In this document: in pieces, positions 7,219-15,676 of the stretch
How the letters are laid out: every line of letters begins with the position of its first letter
How positions within the stretch are numbered: the stretch's first letter is position 1
From: Alphaproteobacteria bacterium
GTDB lineage: Bacteria; Pseudomonadota; Alphaproteobacteria; CACIAM-22H2
Length of the DNA: 64,000 nucleotides
Direction: 5' to 3'
NCBI GenBank assembly: GCA_017308135.1
Contig: JAFKFM010000009.1
Span: 496,001-560,000, forward strand
Made by a program: the position numbers and the translations under genes
The notes under the pieces: model-generated
Told to the model about the DNA's origin: nothing
Databases searched by the model: none
Seen by the model: the letters and a program-made list of their open reading frames with translations, nothing else

Positions 7219-8589
7219 ATGAAGCGTATTCTCGCATACGCCGCTGCGGCGGGTATTTTGGCCGCGGCCGCCATGCCGGCGACGGCGCAGGAAAAACTCG
7301 AAGTTTGGTGGGTGAAGGGCTTCTACAAGGCCGAAGACGACGCGTTGTTCGAAGCGATCCGCAAATTCGAAGGCAAGACCGGCGTCAAGGTCGAGCTTTC
7401 GCAATACGCCATTCAGGACATGATTCCGAAGACCGTCGCCGCACTCGATGCGCGCACGGTGCCGGACGTGGCCTATGCGGACGTCTACGATTTCCAAGTC
7501 ACCAGCAAATGGGCCTTCGAAGGCCGCCTGGAGGATATCAGCAGCGTCATCACGCCGATGCTGAACACCTTCGCGCCCAACACGGTCGAAACGACCTTGC
7601 TGTGGAACGACGCGGCGAAGAAGCGCGCCTATTACGCCTTCCCGCTGAAGCAGCAGACGATGCATGTCCAATACTGGCGCGATCTGCTGACCCAGTCCGG
7701 CTTCAAGGAAAGCGACATTCCGAAGAACTGGGCCGAGTACTGGTCGTTCTGGTGCGACAAGGTGCAGCCCGGCTATCGCCGTGCCACGGGCACGCGCGGC
7801 TTCGCCATCGGCCAGCCGATGGGCGTGGACTCGTCCGACAGCTTCTATTCGTTCCTGACCTTCATGGACGCTTATGGCGTCAAGCTGGTCGACGACGACG
7901 GGAAGCTGCTGGTCGATCAACCCAATGTCCGCCAGGGCCTGATCAGCGCGCTGACCGACTACACGGCGCCCTACGCCAAGGGCTGCGTGCCGCCGTCGGC
8001 GACCAGCTGGAAGGATCCCGACAACAACGTCGCCTTCCACAACCGCACGAACGTGATGACGCATAACGCGACCATCTCGATCGCCGCCAAGTGGCTCGAC
8101 GACATGAACAACGCGTCGCTCACGGCCGAGCAGCGCGCCGAAGCCAAGAAGCACTACGAAGAAAACATCGCCACGGCCGGATTCCCGAACCGTCCCAACG
8201 GCCAGCCGATGGTCTATCGCGCCGCCGTCAAGACCGGCGTCGTGTTCTCCGAGGCGCGCAACAAGAACCGCGCCAAGGAGTTCGTGGCCTTCCTGCTGCA
8301 GGAAGAAAACCTGACGCCGTACGTGGAAGGCGCGCTGGGCCGCTGGTTCCCCGTCACCAAGAACGCGCAGCAAGCCGCGTTCTGGCGCGCGGACAAGCAT
8401 CGCCAAGCGGTGCAGGCGCAGTTCGCGGCGGGCACCGTGCCCTTCGAGTTCACCAAGAACTGGAAGTTCACGATCCTCAACAACGAAAACGTCTGGGCCA
8501 AGGCGATGAACCGCGTCGCCAGCGAAAAATGGGCGGTCGATCGCGCGGTCGACGAGATGATCGCGCGCATCAAGCAAGTCGCCGGCTGA
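7219..8589 (+). CDS. ABC transporter extracellular solute-binding protein (family 1, carbohydrate type)
   Basis: 456 residues from the ATG after a GGGAGGAAATGGA ribosome site. A Sec signal peptide ends at PATAQ-E. The mature sequence starts KLEVWWVKGFYKAEDD, the usual beginning of family 1 sugar-binding proteins, and continues with FEGKTGVKVEL and a PDVAYAD hinge. It is lysine- and aromatic-rich, with a C-terminal all-helical lobe. It is followed by a terminator hairpin and then two MalF/MalG-type permeases, so it is the capture component of a CUT1-like importer. The ligand is not evident; glycerol-phosphate, oligosaccharides or polyols are possible. Confidence 0.9.
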   Translation: MKRILAYAAAAGILAAAAMPATAQEKLEVWWVKGFYKAEDDALFEAIRKFEGKTGVKVELSQYAIQDMIPKTVAALDARTVPDVAYADVYDFQVTSKWAFEGRLEDISSVITPMLNTFAPNTVETTLLWNDAAKKRAYYAFPLKQQTMHVQYWRDLLTQSGFKESDIPKNWAEYWSFWCDKVQPGYRRATGTRGFAIGQPMGVDSSDSFYSFLTFMDAYGVKLVDDDGKLLVDQPNVRQGLISALTDYTAPYAKGCVPPSATSWKDPDNNVAFHNRTNVMTHNATISIAAKWLDDMNNASLTAEQRAEAKKHYEENIATAGFPNRPNGQPMVYRAAVKTGVVFSEARNKNRAKEFVAFLLQEENLTPYVEGALGRWFPVTKNAQQAAFWRADKHRQAVQAQFAAGTVPFEFTKNWKFTILNNENVWAKAMNRVASEKWAVDRAVDEMIARIKQVAG

Positions 8590-8603
8590 GCCGGAACACG
8601 CGG

Positions 8604-8641
8604 GGCCTCCGCCATCCGCAAGGATGGTGGAGGCCTTTTTT
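8604..8641 (+). terminator. Strong hairpin terminator/attenuator between binding-protein and permease genes
   Basis: A 14-bp stem (8604-8617 pairs with 8622-8635, one G-T pair) with a GCAA tetraloop and a run of six T. It lies inside the operon, 18 bases before the permease start. Such intra-operon terminators lower permease expression relative to the abundant binding protein and protect the upstream mRNA end. Confidence 0.9.
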
Positions 8642-8659
8642 CCAGATGCGAGCGACGCC

Positions 8660-9535
8660 ATGACCACCGCCGCCAACACCGCACCGATCGTTTCCGCCGC
8701 TGCGTCGCCCAAAAAGGACGACGGCGGCTGGCAATGGTGGGGCACGCTTTTGGTGGCGCCCTATCTCGTCGTGTTCGTCGTGTTCGTGCTCTACCCGGTC
8801 GGCTACGGCTTCTGGCTCGGCCACAATATCGAGAGCTACGTCGAGATTTTCCACGACCCGATCTTCCTGCGCGCGGCGGTGAACACGGTCTTGTTCCTGC
8901 TGATCGCCGTGAACCTGAAAATGTTCGTGGCGCTGCTGCTATCGGGTTTCTTCGCCATTCCGCGCTGGTGGATCCGCATTCTGGGGCTGTTGTTCATCCT
9001 GCCCTGGGCCGTGCCGTCGATCCCCACGATCCTGTCGTTCCGCTTCATGCTGAATCCGGAATGGGGCGTCATCAACCAGCTTTATTTCAATCTGACCTTC
9101 GAAGACGGGCCCAATTGGCTCAACGATCCGATCCTGGCGATGAGCCTCGCCATGGTCGTCCATATCTGGAAGTCGCTGCCGTTCTGGACGCTGATCCTGC
9201 TCGCCGGGCGCCTCGCCATCGCCAAGGAATTGTACGAGGCCGCGTCGATCGACGGCGCCTCAAACGCGCAGAAATTCGCGCACATCACCTGGCCGTCGAT
9301 GCGCCAGCTTTACGTGACCTGCACGATCCTTTCGATGTTCTTCACGCTGGGCGATTTCAACAGCGTCTATCTGCTGACCGGCGGCGGCCCCGCCGACCTC
9401 ACGCATGTGCTGGCCACGCTCGGCATCCGCTATATCCGGCTCGACCGCGTCGATCTCGCCATGGCGTCGATCATGTGCGCGCTGCCGGTGATGCTGCCGA
9501 TGATGGTCTACATGATGCGCCGCTTGTCGAAGTAG
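8660..9535 (+). CDS. ABC transporter permease, MalF/UgpA type
   Basis: 291 residues; I chose the ATG at 8660 because an earlier ATG lies inside the terminator hairpin. Six membrane segments are visible, starting LLVAPYLVVFVVFVLYPV. The cytoplasmic EAA loop reads ELYEAASIDGASNAQKFAHI, which contacts the ATPase in CUT1 importers. The C-terminus has the conserved DFNSVYLLTGGGP segment of sugar permeases. It pairs with the next gene, 10 bp downstream, as a heterodimeric inner-membrane channel. No ATP-binding subunit gene is present in the locus. Confidence 0.9.
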   Translation: MTTAANTAPIVSAAASPKKDDGGWQWWGTLLVAPYLVVFVVFVLYPVGYGFWLGHNIESYVEIFHDPIFLRAAVNTVLFLLIAVNLKMFVALLLSGFFAIPRWWIRILGLLFILPWAVPSIPTILSFRFMLNPEWGVINQLYFNLTFEDGPNWLNDPILAMSLAMVVHIWKSLPFWTLILLAGRLAIAKELYEAASIDGASNAQKFAHITWPSMRQLYVTCTILSMFFTLGDFNSVYLLTGGGPADLTHVLATLGIRYIRLDRVDLAMASIMCALPVMLPMMVYMMRRLSK

Positions 9536-9545
9536 GAGCCGGGAA

Positions 9546-10382
9546 ATGCGCAAAATCGTCGGCGAAGCCCGCCTGCTGCTGATCGGCATTCCCGTCTTCC
9601 TGTGGACGGCGATTCCGCTCTACCACATGATGCTGTTCGCCCTGTCGCCCAAGGAAGCCGCGTTCAAGGGCAAACTTTGGCCCGACAATCCGACCTTGCG
9701 CAATTTCGAACTCGTCTTCGGCCAGAAGCACTATTATCTCAACAATCTCTGGCACCAGATGTGGAACTCGCTGATCATCGCGCTGGCGGTCGGCCTGCTC
9801 ACGCTCTTCGTGGCGACGGCGGCGGCCTTCGCGATCAGCCGCCTGCGCGTGCGCGGCGGGCGCATCATCATGAACATGGCGCTGCTGACCTATTTCGTGC
9901 CCGCCGCGTTCCTAGCGCTGCCGATGTACAAGGCGATGGCGACCTACGGCCTGCTCAACACCCAATGGGCGCTGATCCTGGCGATGGTGACGATCGCCAC
10001 ACCCTATGCGATCTGGGTGCTGAAACAGGCGGCCGACAAATTGCCGCTGGAATTGGACGAGGCCGCGATCGTCGACGGCGCCACAGCGCCGCAATTGTTC
10101 CGCCATGTTTTCGTGCCGCTGATGGCGCCGTCGATGGTGGCCGTGGGCACCTATGCGCTGCTGCTGGCGTGGAACGAATATCTCTACGCCTTCCTGCTGT
10201 TGTCGCGCGACGTGGACACGACGCTCGCCGTGGCGCTGGGCGCGTTCCTGTCGGCCGACGATTCGCCGTGGGAGTTGCTGATGACCACCGGCGTCATCTA
10301 CGCGCTGCCGCCGGCGGCGATCTACTACACCTTCCGCCGCTATATGGCCGCCGATCTCACCTCCGGCTCCGTCAAGACGTGA
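9546..10382 (+). CDS. ABC transporter permease, MalG/UgpE type
   Basis: 278 residues with six predicted membrane spans, beginning LLLIGIPVFLWTAIPLYHMM. The EAA loop ELDEAAIVDGATAPQLFRHV and the downstream LLLAWNEYLYAFLLL are diagnostic of the MalG-type half of carbohydrate importers. An AGGAGCCGGGAA ribosome site precedes it. Its TGA stop overlaps the ATG of the next gene (TGATG), coupling translation to the dioxygenase-like enzyme. It works with the 8660-9535 permease and, presumably, a shared ATPase encoded elsewhere. Confidence 0.9.
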   Translation: MRKIVGEARLLLIGIPVFLWTAIPLYHMMLFALSPKEAAFKGKLWPDNPTLRNFELVFGQKHYYLNNLWHQMWNSLIIALAVGLLTLFVATAAAFAISRLRVRGGRIIMNMALLTYFVPAAFLALPMYKAMATYGLLNTQWALILAMVTIATPYAIWVLKQAADKLPLELDEAAIVDGATAPQLFRHVFVPLMAPSMVAVGTYALLLAWNEYLYAFLLLSRDVDTTLAVALGAFLSADDSPWELLMTTGVIYALPPAAIYYTFRRYMAADLTSGSVKT

Positions 10383-11182
10383 TGCTCAGCGACGCCGAGA
10401 TTTCGCATTACCACCGCGAAGGCTATGTCGTCCCCGGCTTGCGTCTGCCGCCCGCGCGGCTCGAAAGCCTGCGCGGCACACTCGATCGTTTGATCGCCGA
10501 GAATCCCGGCATTCGCCCCGAACGTCTGGTCAGCGCGCATATCGAAGGCAAGAACGCCGAAGGCGTCAAAGGCAGCGCCGATTTCCTGGACATGGCGCGC
10601 GATCCCGCGATCGTCGACGCCGTGTCGCAACTGATCGGCCCCGACGTGATCTTGTGGGGCTGCCAGATTTTCTGCAAACCCGGCGGCAACGGGATGGAAG
10701 TGCCCTTCCATCAGGACGGGCATTACTGGCCGATTCGGCCGCTGGCGACCTGCACGGTCTGGGTGGCGCTGGACGATTCGAAGGTCGAGAACGGGTGCCT
10801 GCGCATCGTGCCGCGCTCGCACGCGTCGCGCACGCTGATGCCCCATATGCGCGAAGACCGCGACGACGTCGTGCTCAACCAGCGCGTCGCCGATCCCGGC
10901 TTCGATCCCGCGACCGCCGCGGATATCGAGTTGGAAGCCGGGCAAATGTCGATGCATGATATTTTCGCGATCCACGGCTCCAACCCCAATCGCAGCCCGA
11001 AGCGGCGCGCGGGCGTGGCCATCCGCTATATGCCCGGATCGTCGGTGTTCGGGCGCGACATCATCGAGCCCGGCGACGCCAGCGGCTACCGCGTCGATTT
11101 CTCGACACGGCCGATTTGGCTGCTCAAAGGCCAGGACCGCACCGGCCGCAACGATTTCAACGTCGGCCACGCGCATTCCTGA
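10382..11182 (+). CDS. Phytanoyl-CoA dioxygenase (PhyH)-family Fe(II)/2-oxoglutarate oxygenase
   Basis: 266 residues, starting on the ATG that overlaps the permease stop. The iron-binding facial triad is visible as FHQDGHYW (His and Asp) and a distal His in FAIHGSNPN, followed by the 2-oxoglutarate-binding Arg in the RRAGVAIRYMP segment. PhyH enzymes hydroxylate small molecules or demethylate/oxidise substrates using O2 and 2-oxoglutarate in the cytoplasm. Translational coupling to the importer implies that it acts on the imported solute. The product is unknown. The stop is followed by a 76-bp gap to an aldo/keto reductase. Confidence 0.85.
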   Translation: MLSDAEISHYHREGYVVPGLRLPPARLESLRGTLDRLIAENPGIRPERLVSAHIEGKNAEGVKGSADFLDMARDPAIVDAVSQLIGPDVILWGCQIFCKPGGNGMEVPFHQDGHYWPIRPLATCTVWVALDDSKVENGCLRIVPRSHASRTLMPHMREDRDDVVLNQRVADPGFDPATAADIELEAGQMSMHDIFAIHGSNPNRSPKRRAGVAIRYMPGSSVFGRDIIEPGDASGYRVDFSTRPIWLLKGQDRTGRNDFNVGHAHS

Positions 11183-11258
11183 GTTGCGCCGCGCGTGATT
11201 GCCGGTTCCGCCCGGCCCTCGCTATCGTGACCGCCGCAATCGCAGGGAGGATCGACCT

Positions 11259-12281
11259 ATGGAATATCGGCGTCTCGGTCATTCGGGGCTTCGCGTCCCG
11301 GCCTTGAGCTTCGGCACGGGCACGTTCGGCGGCAGCGGCGATTTCTTCAAAGCCTGGGGCTCGACCGACGCGGCGGGTGCGTCGCGTCTCGTCGATATCT
11401 GCCTCGATCACGGCCTCACCATGTTCGACAGCGCGTCGGGCTACTCGGCCGGCCTCGCCGAGGAAATTCTCGGCCAGGCGATCAAGGGTAAGCGCGACAA
11501 GGTGCTGATCTCGACCAAGGCGACCTTCCCCACCGGCCCCGGCCCCAACGATTACGGCTCGTCGCGGCAATACCTCACCGAAGCGGTCGACAAAGCGCTG
11601 AAGCGTTTGCAGGTCGATCATATCGATCTGTTCCAGTTGCACGGCCAGGACTACAACACGCCGGTCGAGGAAACGCTGGCCACACTCGACGGCTTCGTGA
11701 AGGCGGGCAAAATCCGCTATATCGGCTGCTCGAATTTCTCGGGCTGGCATTTGATGAAATCGCTGGCCGCGTCCGATCGCTATGGCTATCCGCGCTACGT
11801 GGCGCATCAAGCCTATTACTCGCTGCTCAACCGCGACTACGAATGGGAATTGCTGCCGCTGGGCCAGGACCAGGGCGTGGGCGCGGTGGTGTGGAGCCCG
11901 CTGGGCTGGGGCAAGCTGACCGGCCGCATCCGGCGCGGCCAGCCCGTGCCGGCGGGTACACGCGCTGCGCAGATTCCGGGGACGGGCCCGCGCTACGAGG
12001 AAGAGCGCCTGTTCCGCATCGTCGATGCGCTCGACATCGTGGCGAAGGATACGGGCAAGACGATCCCGCAGATTGCGTTGAACTGGCTGTTGCAGCAGAA
12101 GACCGTCTCGACGCTGATCATCGGCGCGCGCGACGAGAAACAGTTGCAGGACAATCTCGGCGCCGTGGGCTGGAGCCTGTCGGCCGAGCATCGGGCGGCA
12201 CTCGAGGCGGCGAGCGATGTGACGCCCGCCTACCCCGTGTGGCACCAGCGCGGCTTCCCGATGCTGAACGAGAAGCGCTGA
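11259..12281 (+). CDS. Aldo/keto reductase
   Basis: 340 residues from the ATG after CGCAGGGAGGATCGACCT; a longer reading is possible but lacks a good ribosome site. It is a typical AKR TIM barrel: EYRRLGHSGLRVPALSFG start, catalytic Asp/Tyr region MFDSASGYSAGLAEEILG, Lys in VLISTKATFP, and His in LFQLHGQDYNTP. The NADPH-binding C-terminal part is LIIGARDEKQLQDN. It is related to the IolS/YajO-like group. It probably belongs to the importer/dioxygenase locus and oxidises or reduces a sugar-derived carbonyl. It converges on a second AKR gene with one base between the stops. Confidence 0.87.
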   Translation: MEYRRLGHSGLRVPALSFGTGTFGGSGDFFKAWGSTDAAGASRLVDICLDHGLTMFDSASGYSAGLAEEILGQAIKGKRDKVLISTKATFPTGPGPNDYGSSRQYLTEAVDKALKRLQVDHIDLFQLHGQDYNTPVEETLATLDGFVKAGKIRYIGCSNFSGWHLMKSLAASDRYGYPRYVAHQAYYSLLNRDYEWELLPLGQDQGVGAVVWSPLGWGKLTGRIRRGQPVPAGTRAAQIPGTGPRYEEERLFRIVDALDIVAKDTGKTIPQIALNWLLQQKTVSTLIIGARDEKQLQDNLGAVGWSLSAEHRAALEAASDVTPAYPVWHQRGFPMLNEKR

Positions 12282-12282
12282 A

Positions 12283-13296
12283 TTAAGCGCCGCCCGGCAG
12301 GGGTGCGGCGACGTCGATCACGCCCGACGCGCGCAGCTCCTGCCAGAACGCGGCCGGCACTTTTTCGTTGAGCGCCGCGCGATCCTCGGCGATGCGCCCC
12401 GGCTGGCTTGCGCCCGGGATCACCGCCGCGACGGCCTTATGGGCCAGCGCGAACTGCAAACCCGCCGCCTTCATGCTCACGCCATGGCGGTCGGCGAGCG
12501 CCTTGATCGCCGCGACTTTGGCGCGGATTTCCGGCGTCATCGGCGCGTATTCGAAATTGGGGCCGCCGACCAAAGCACCCGAGCTATAGGGCCCGCCGAC
12601 GACGATCCCCAATCCGCGCGAAGCCACCTGCGGCATCACGCGCTGCAAGGCGCGGCCGTGATCGAGCAACGTATAGCGCCCGGCGAGCAGGAATCCGTCG
12701 GGACGGTTCTTCTCCAGGCCCAGCAGCAATTCGATCGGCTCGACGCGGTTGACGCCCAAGCCCCAGGCCTTGATGACACCTTCGTCGCGCAAGCGATCCA
12801 GCGTCTTGAAGGCGCCCTTGCGCGCCGTTTCGAAAACGTCGAGCCATTCGTCGCCGTAGAAATCCTGCGCGACGTCGTGGACCCAGACGATCTCGATCCG
12901 GTCGGTCTTGAGGCGCTTCAAGCTGTCCTCGATCGAGCGCAACGTCGCGTCGGCCGAGTAGTCGTTGACGATCTTGTTCGGACGGCCATGCTTGAACACG
13001 TCGCCCTTCTCGCCCAGGTCGCGCGCGCTGACGTCCTCGATTTCGTCGAGGATCAGGCGCCCGACCTTGGTGCTGATCACGTAATCGTCGCGTTTGCGCC
13101 CGGCGAGCGCTTCGCCCATGCGGATTTCCGCGAGACCCGCCCCATAGAAGGGCGCGTTGTCGAAGTAGCGGATCCCGTCGTTCCACGCGGCATCGACGGT
13201 CGCGCGCGCTTCCGCTTCGGGTATCGCGCGGAACATGTTGCCGAGCGGTGCGGTACCGAAGCCGAGCTTGCCGGGAAGGATGTCTTTGAGAGCCAT
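12283..13296 (-). CDS. Aldo/keto reductase, D-threo-aldose 1-dehydrogenase (L-fucose dehydrogenase)-like
   Basis: 337 residues. The sequence begins LGFGTAPLGNMFRAI, followed by the catalytic Asp/Tyr region YFDNAPFYGAGLAEIRMGEAL, STKVGRLI (Lys) and IVWVHDVAQD (His). The long insertion after the Lys and the C-terminal VIPGASQPGRIAED are typical of pyridoxal/fucose dehydrogenase-type AKRs that oxidise aldoses to lactones. It heads a minus-strand group whose upstream neighbours are a GST and a PfpI protein, with 36 bp between it and the GST stop. Together with the plus-strand AKR it suggests sugar-oxidising capacity here. Confidence 0.85.
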   Translation of the reverse strand: MALKDILPGKLGFGTAPLGNMFRAIPEAEARATVDAAWNDGIRYFDNAPFYGAGLAEIRMGEALAGRKRDDYVISTKVGRLILDEIEDVSARDLGEKGDVFKHGRPNKIVNDYSADATLRSIEDSLKRLKTDRIEIVWVHDVAQDFYGDEWLDVFETARKGAFKTLDRLRDEGVIKAWGLGVNRVEPIELLLGLEKNRPDGFLLAGRYTLLDHGRALQRVMPQVASRGLGIVVGGPYSSGALVGGPNFEYAPMTPEIRAKVAAIKALADRHGVSMKAAGLQFALAHKAVAAVIPGASQPGRIAEDRAALNEKVPAAFWQELRASGVIDVAAPLPGGA

Positions 13297-13332
13297 TGTC
13301 GTAACCTTTTGGGAGAGAGGGGGCGGCCGCGC

Positions 13333-13980
13333 TTACGCGGCCATCGCGGGGGCGGGAAAATCGGGCAGCTTGTTGGGCGTGACCAAACCTTGGCGCACGG
13401 CATCGCGCGTCAGCATCCGGTCGAACCACGCCTTCAGCTTCGGATAGGCGTCGATCGGGAAGTGCATCTGCACGGCGGTCCACACCCAGCCCATGAAGGC
13501 GATGTCGACGATCGAATACTCGTCGCCCAGGAACCACGGCTTGTCGTCGGGCAGGATCGTCTCGATCACGCGGTTCAGGCGCTCGGCCTCGGCCATATAG
13601 CGCTTGATCGCATAGGCCGGCTTCTCGGGCGCGAAGATCGTGAACCAAGCGCGCTGGCCGTACATCGGCCCCACGCCCGACGCCTGGAAGAACAGCAATT
13701 CCAGCGCGCGTTGACGCTTCTTCGCGTCGGTCGGCAGCAGCTTGCCGGTCTTCTCGGCGAGGTAGAGCAGGATCGCGTTGGATTCCGAGATCGTCAGCCC
13801 CGATTCGTGATCGACGATCACCGGCACCTTGCCGTTGGGGTTGAGCGCCAGGAATTCGGGGGACTGGCCCTCGCCTTCCCAGATTTTAACGATCTTCGTT
13901 TCGTGTTCGAGACCGAGTTCGTTGAGCGCGATCTGAACCTTGTAGGGGTTCGGGGCGCCATAGGCATAGAAGGTGATCAT
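13333..13980 (-). CDS. Glutathione S-transferase family protein (YfcG/Ure2p-like)
   Basis: 215 residues. The N-terminal thioredoxin-like domain reads TFYAYGAPNPYKVQIALNEL, with NPNGKVPVIVDHE (cis-Pro) and the glutathione-binding SESNAILLYLAEK. The helical C-terminal domain follows with FLGDEYSIVDIAFMGW. This pattern fits bacterial Ure2p/Nu-class GSTs such as YfcG, which have disulfide reductase and peroxidase activity. It lies 18 bp downstream of the PfpI-type gene in the same orientation, so the two are probably co-transcribed, and both are plausible electrophile- or stress-response proteins. Confidence 0.87.
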   Translation of the reverse strand: MITFYAYGAPNPYKVQIALNELGLEHETKIVKIWEGEGQSPEFLALNPNGKVPVIVDHESGLTISESNAILLYLAEKTGKLLPTDAKKRQRALELLFFQASGVGPMYGQRAWFTIFAPEKPAYAIKRYMAEAERLNRVIETILPDDKPWFLGDEYSIVDIAFMGWVWTAVQMHFPIDAYPKLKAWFDRMLTRDAVRQGLVTPNKLPDFPAPAMAA

Positions 13981-13998
13981 GGGGTTGGTTCCTTTTCG

Positions 13999-14655
13999 TT
14001 AGATCAGGGAGAGAACTTCCGCGGCGACGGCCGCCGAGGATTGCGGGTTCTGGCCAGTGATAAGGCGGCCATGGCGATAGACGTTCGGCGTCCAATCGGG
14101 GGCGGCGTGATGGATGGCGCCGAGTTCCTTGAGGCGCGTTTCCAGCAGGAACGGCACCTTGTCCGTGCCGTCGACCGCGCGTTCCTCCGCATCGGTGAAG
14201 GCGGCGACATGGCGGCCCGCGATGAAGGGCGTACCGTCCGCGCGGCGCATCCCGGCGAACACGGCGGGCGCATGACACACGGCCGCGATCAGGCGGTTCG
14301 TCGCATCGAAGCGGAACAGCAGATCGTGCAGCTTGCGGTCATAGGGCATGTCGAACACCGTGCCGTGACCGCCGGGCAGGTAGACGACGTCGAAGGCCTC
14401 GGCGTCGAGCGTGTCGAAGGCGGGCGTATCGGCAAGTTGCGCGATCGCATCGCGCCATTCGACGATCTGCGCGGGCGTGGGATCGCTTTTCGGATCGACC
14501 GGCACCTTGCCGCCGGCCATCGACGCGACCGTCACTTGGTGGCCCGCCTTGGTGAAGGCGAGATAGGGAACGGCGTGTTCTTCCAGCCAGATTCCGGTCG
14601 GTGTGCCGTCGAGCATCCGGTCGTGGCTGGTGAGGACGAAGAGGATCTTGGACAT
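13999..14655 (-). CDS. DJ-1/PfpI superfamily protein (Hsp31-like type 1 glutamine amidotransferase domain)
   Basis: 218 residues from MSKILFVLTSHD; an ATG three codons upstream is also possible. The fold markers are TGIWLEEHAVPYLAF, FDVVYLPGGHGTVFDMP, and the nucleophile elbow AAVCHAPAVFAG carrying the reactive Cys. The conserved early Glu (GIWLEE) is also present. Hsp31/HchA-like members act as glyoxalase III or deglycase-type proteins and chaperones. It is divergent from the LysR gene at 14756 across a 100-bp AT-rich gap and probably under its control. Confidence 0.87.
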   Translation of the reverse strand: MSKILFVLTSHDRMLDGTPTGIWLEEHAVPYLAFTKAGHQVTVASMAGGKVPVDPKSDPTPAQIVEWRDAIAQLADTPAFDTLDAEAFDVVYLPGGHGTVFDMPYDRKLHDLLFRFDATNRLIAAVCHAPAVFAGMRRADGTPFIAGRHVAAFTDAEERAVDGTDKVPFLLETRLKELGAIHHAAPDWTPNVYRHGRLITGQNPQSSAAVAAEVLSLI

Positions 14656-14755
14656 GTGGGGCAACTCCTTTTGGATGCCCCGATCATGTTCCCGCCCCAG
14701 CTATTCTAAAAATTTATTATTTTGATTTTAGATATTCACGCAGCAATATAACTGG

Positions 14756-15667
14756 ATGCGCTACGACCTGAATCTGCTGCCCGTGTTCCTGGCCTTGATG
14801 GAGGAGCGCAACGTCACGCGCGCCGCCGTCCGGCTCGGCATCACCCAGCCCGCCTTGTCGAACGCCTTGAGCCGGCTGCGCGTCACGCTCAACGATCCGC
14901 TGTTCGTGCGCGAGCGTTACGGCATGCAGCCCACGCCCAAGGCGCTGGAATTGGCGCCCGCGATCTCCGGCGCCCTCGCCCGGCTCGACGATCTGATTTT
15001 GGGCCAGCGCGATTTCGATCCCGCCAAGGCGGCGCGTCAGATCGTCATGGCGCCCAACAGCTACGTCGAATTCGCGATCGTGCCGTCGATCGTCACGCGG
15101 CTGCGCGATCTAGCGCCGAAGATGAGCCTGCGCCTCGTGCCCTACGGCACCGATCTCGCCGAAACGGGCGTGATCTCCGGCCAGACCGCGATGGCGCTGG
15201 GGCGCATCATCGACCCACCGGACAATCTGATCGTCCAGCATTTGATGAGCGACAGTTTACAATGCGTCGTGCGCGCCAACCATCCGCGCATCGGCAAGCG
15301 CATCACCAAGCGCGAATACGAAGGGATGAAGCACGTCAACGTGCTGCCGCCCGGGCGTTTGCGCGCCGGGTTATTCCAAGCGCTGCAACGCCAAGGCTTG
15401 AAGCGCGAGGTGGCCGTGTCGGTCACGCATTTCCTGGCGGTGCCCGAAATGATCGCGGCGACGGATTATTGCGCGACCTTGCCCACGCAGATCTGCCGGC
15501 GCCTGACGCACGACAAGCGCCTCAAATTCATGCCCGCCCCGGTCGATCTGGGCACGTTCCCGGTGCAGATGGCGTGGCATGTGCGCTATCGCAACGACCC
15601 GGCGCATCGCTGGCTGCGCCAAGTCGTCGCCGACGTGTGCCGTGAGATCGCGGCGGCGGTTGAGTAG
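14756..15667 (+). CDS. LysR-family transcriptional regulator
   Basis: 303 residues. The N-terminal helix-turn-helix is classic: DLNLLPVFLALMEERNVTRA followed by QPALSNALSRLR and DPLFVRERYGMQPT. A periplasmic-binding-protein-like effector domain follows. The RYDLNL start places it near the NodD/NahR/LeuO branch, which typically responds to aromatic or small organic inducers. It is divergent from the PfpI-GST pair; the intergenic region (14656-14755) is notably AT-rich (ATTCTAAAAATTTATTATTT), consistent with a LysR-type operator and shared promoter, though I cannot define a T-N11-A box with confidence. Confidence 0.88.
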   Translation: MRYDLNLLPVFLALMEERNVTRAAVRLGITQPALSNALSRLRVTLNDPLFVRERYGMQPTPKALELAPAISGALARLDDLILGQRDFDPAKAARQIVMAPNSYVEFAIVPSIVTRLRDLAPKMSLRLVPYGTDLAETGVISGQTAMALGRIIDPPDNLIVQHLMSDSLQCVVRANHPRIGKRITKREYEGMKHVNVLPPGRLRAGLFQALQRQGLKREVAVSVTHFLAVPEMIAATDYCATLPTQICRRLTHDKRLKFMPAPVDLGTFPVQMAWHVRYRNDPAHRWLRQVVADVCREIAAAVE

Positions 15668-15676
15668 AGGGGCCGC

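Noticed and set aside
7057-8745. A 562-codon minus-strand frame opposite the ABC binding-protein gene.
   Set aside because: A shadow of the binding-protein gene; composition lacks real protein features and it crosses the attenuator.
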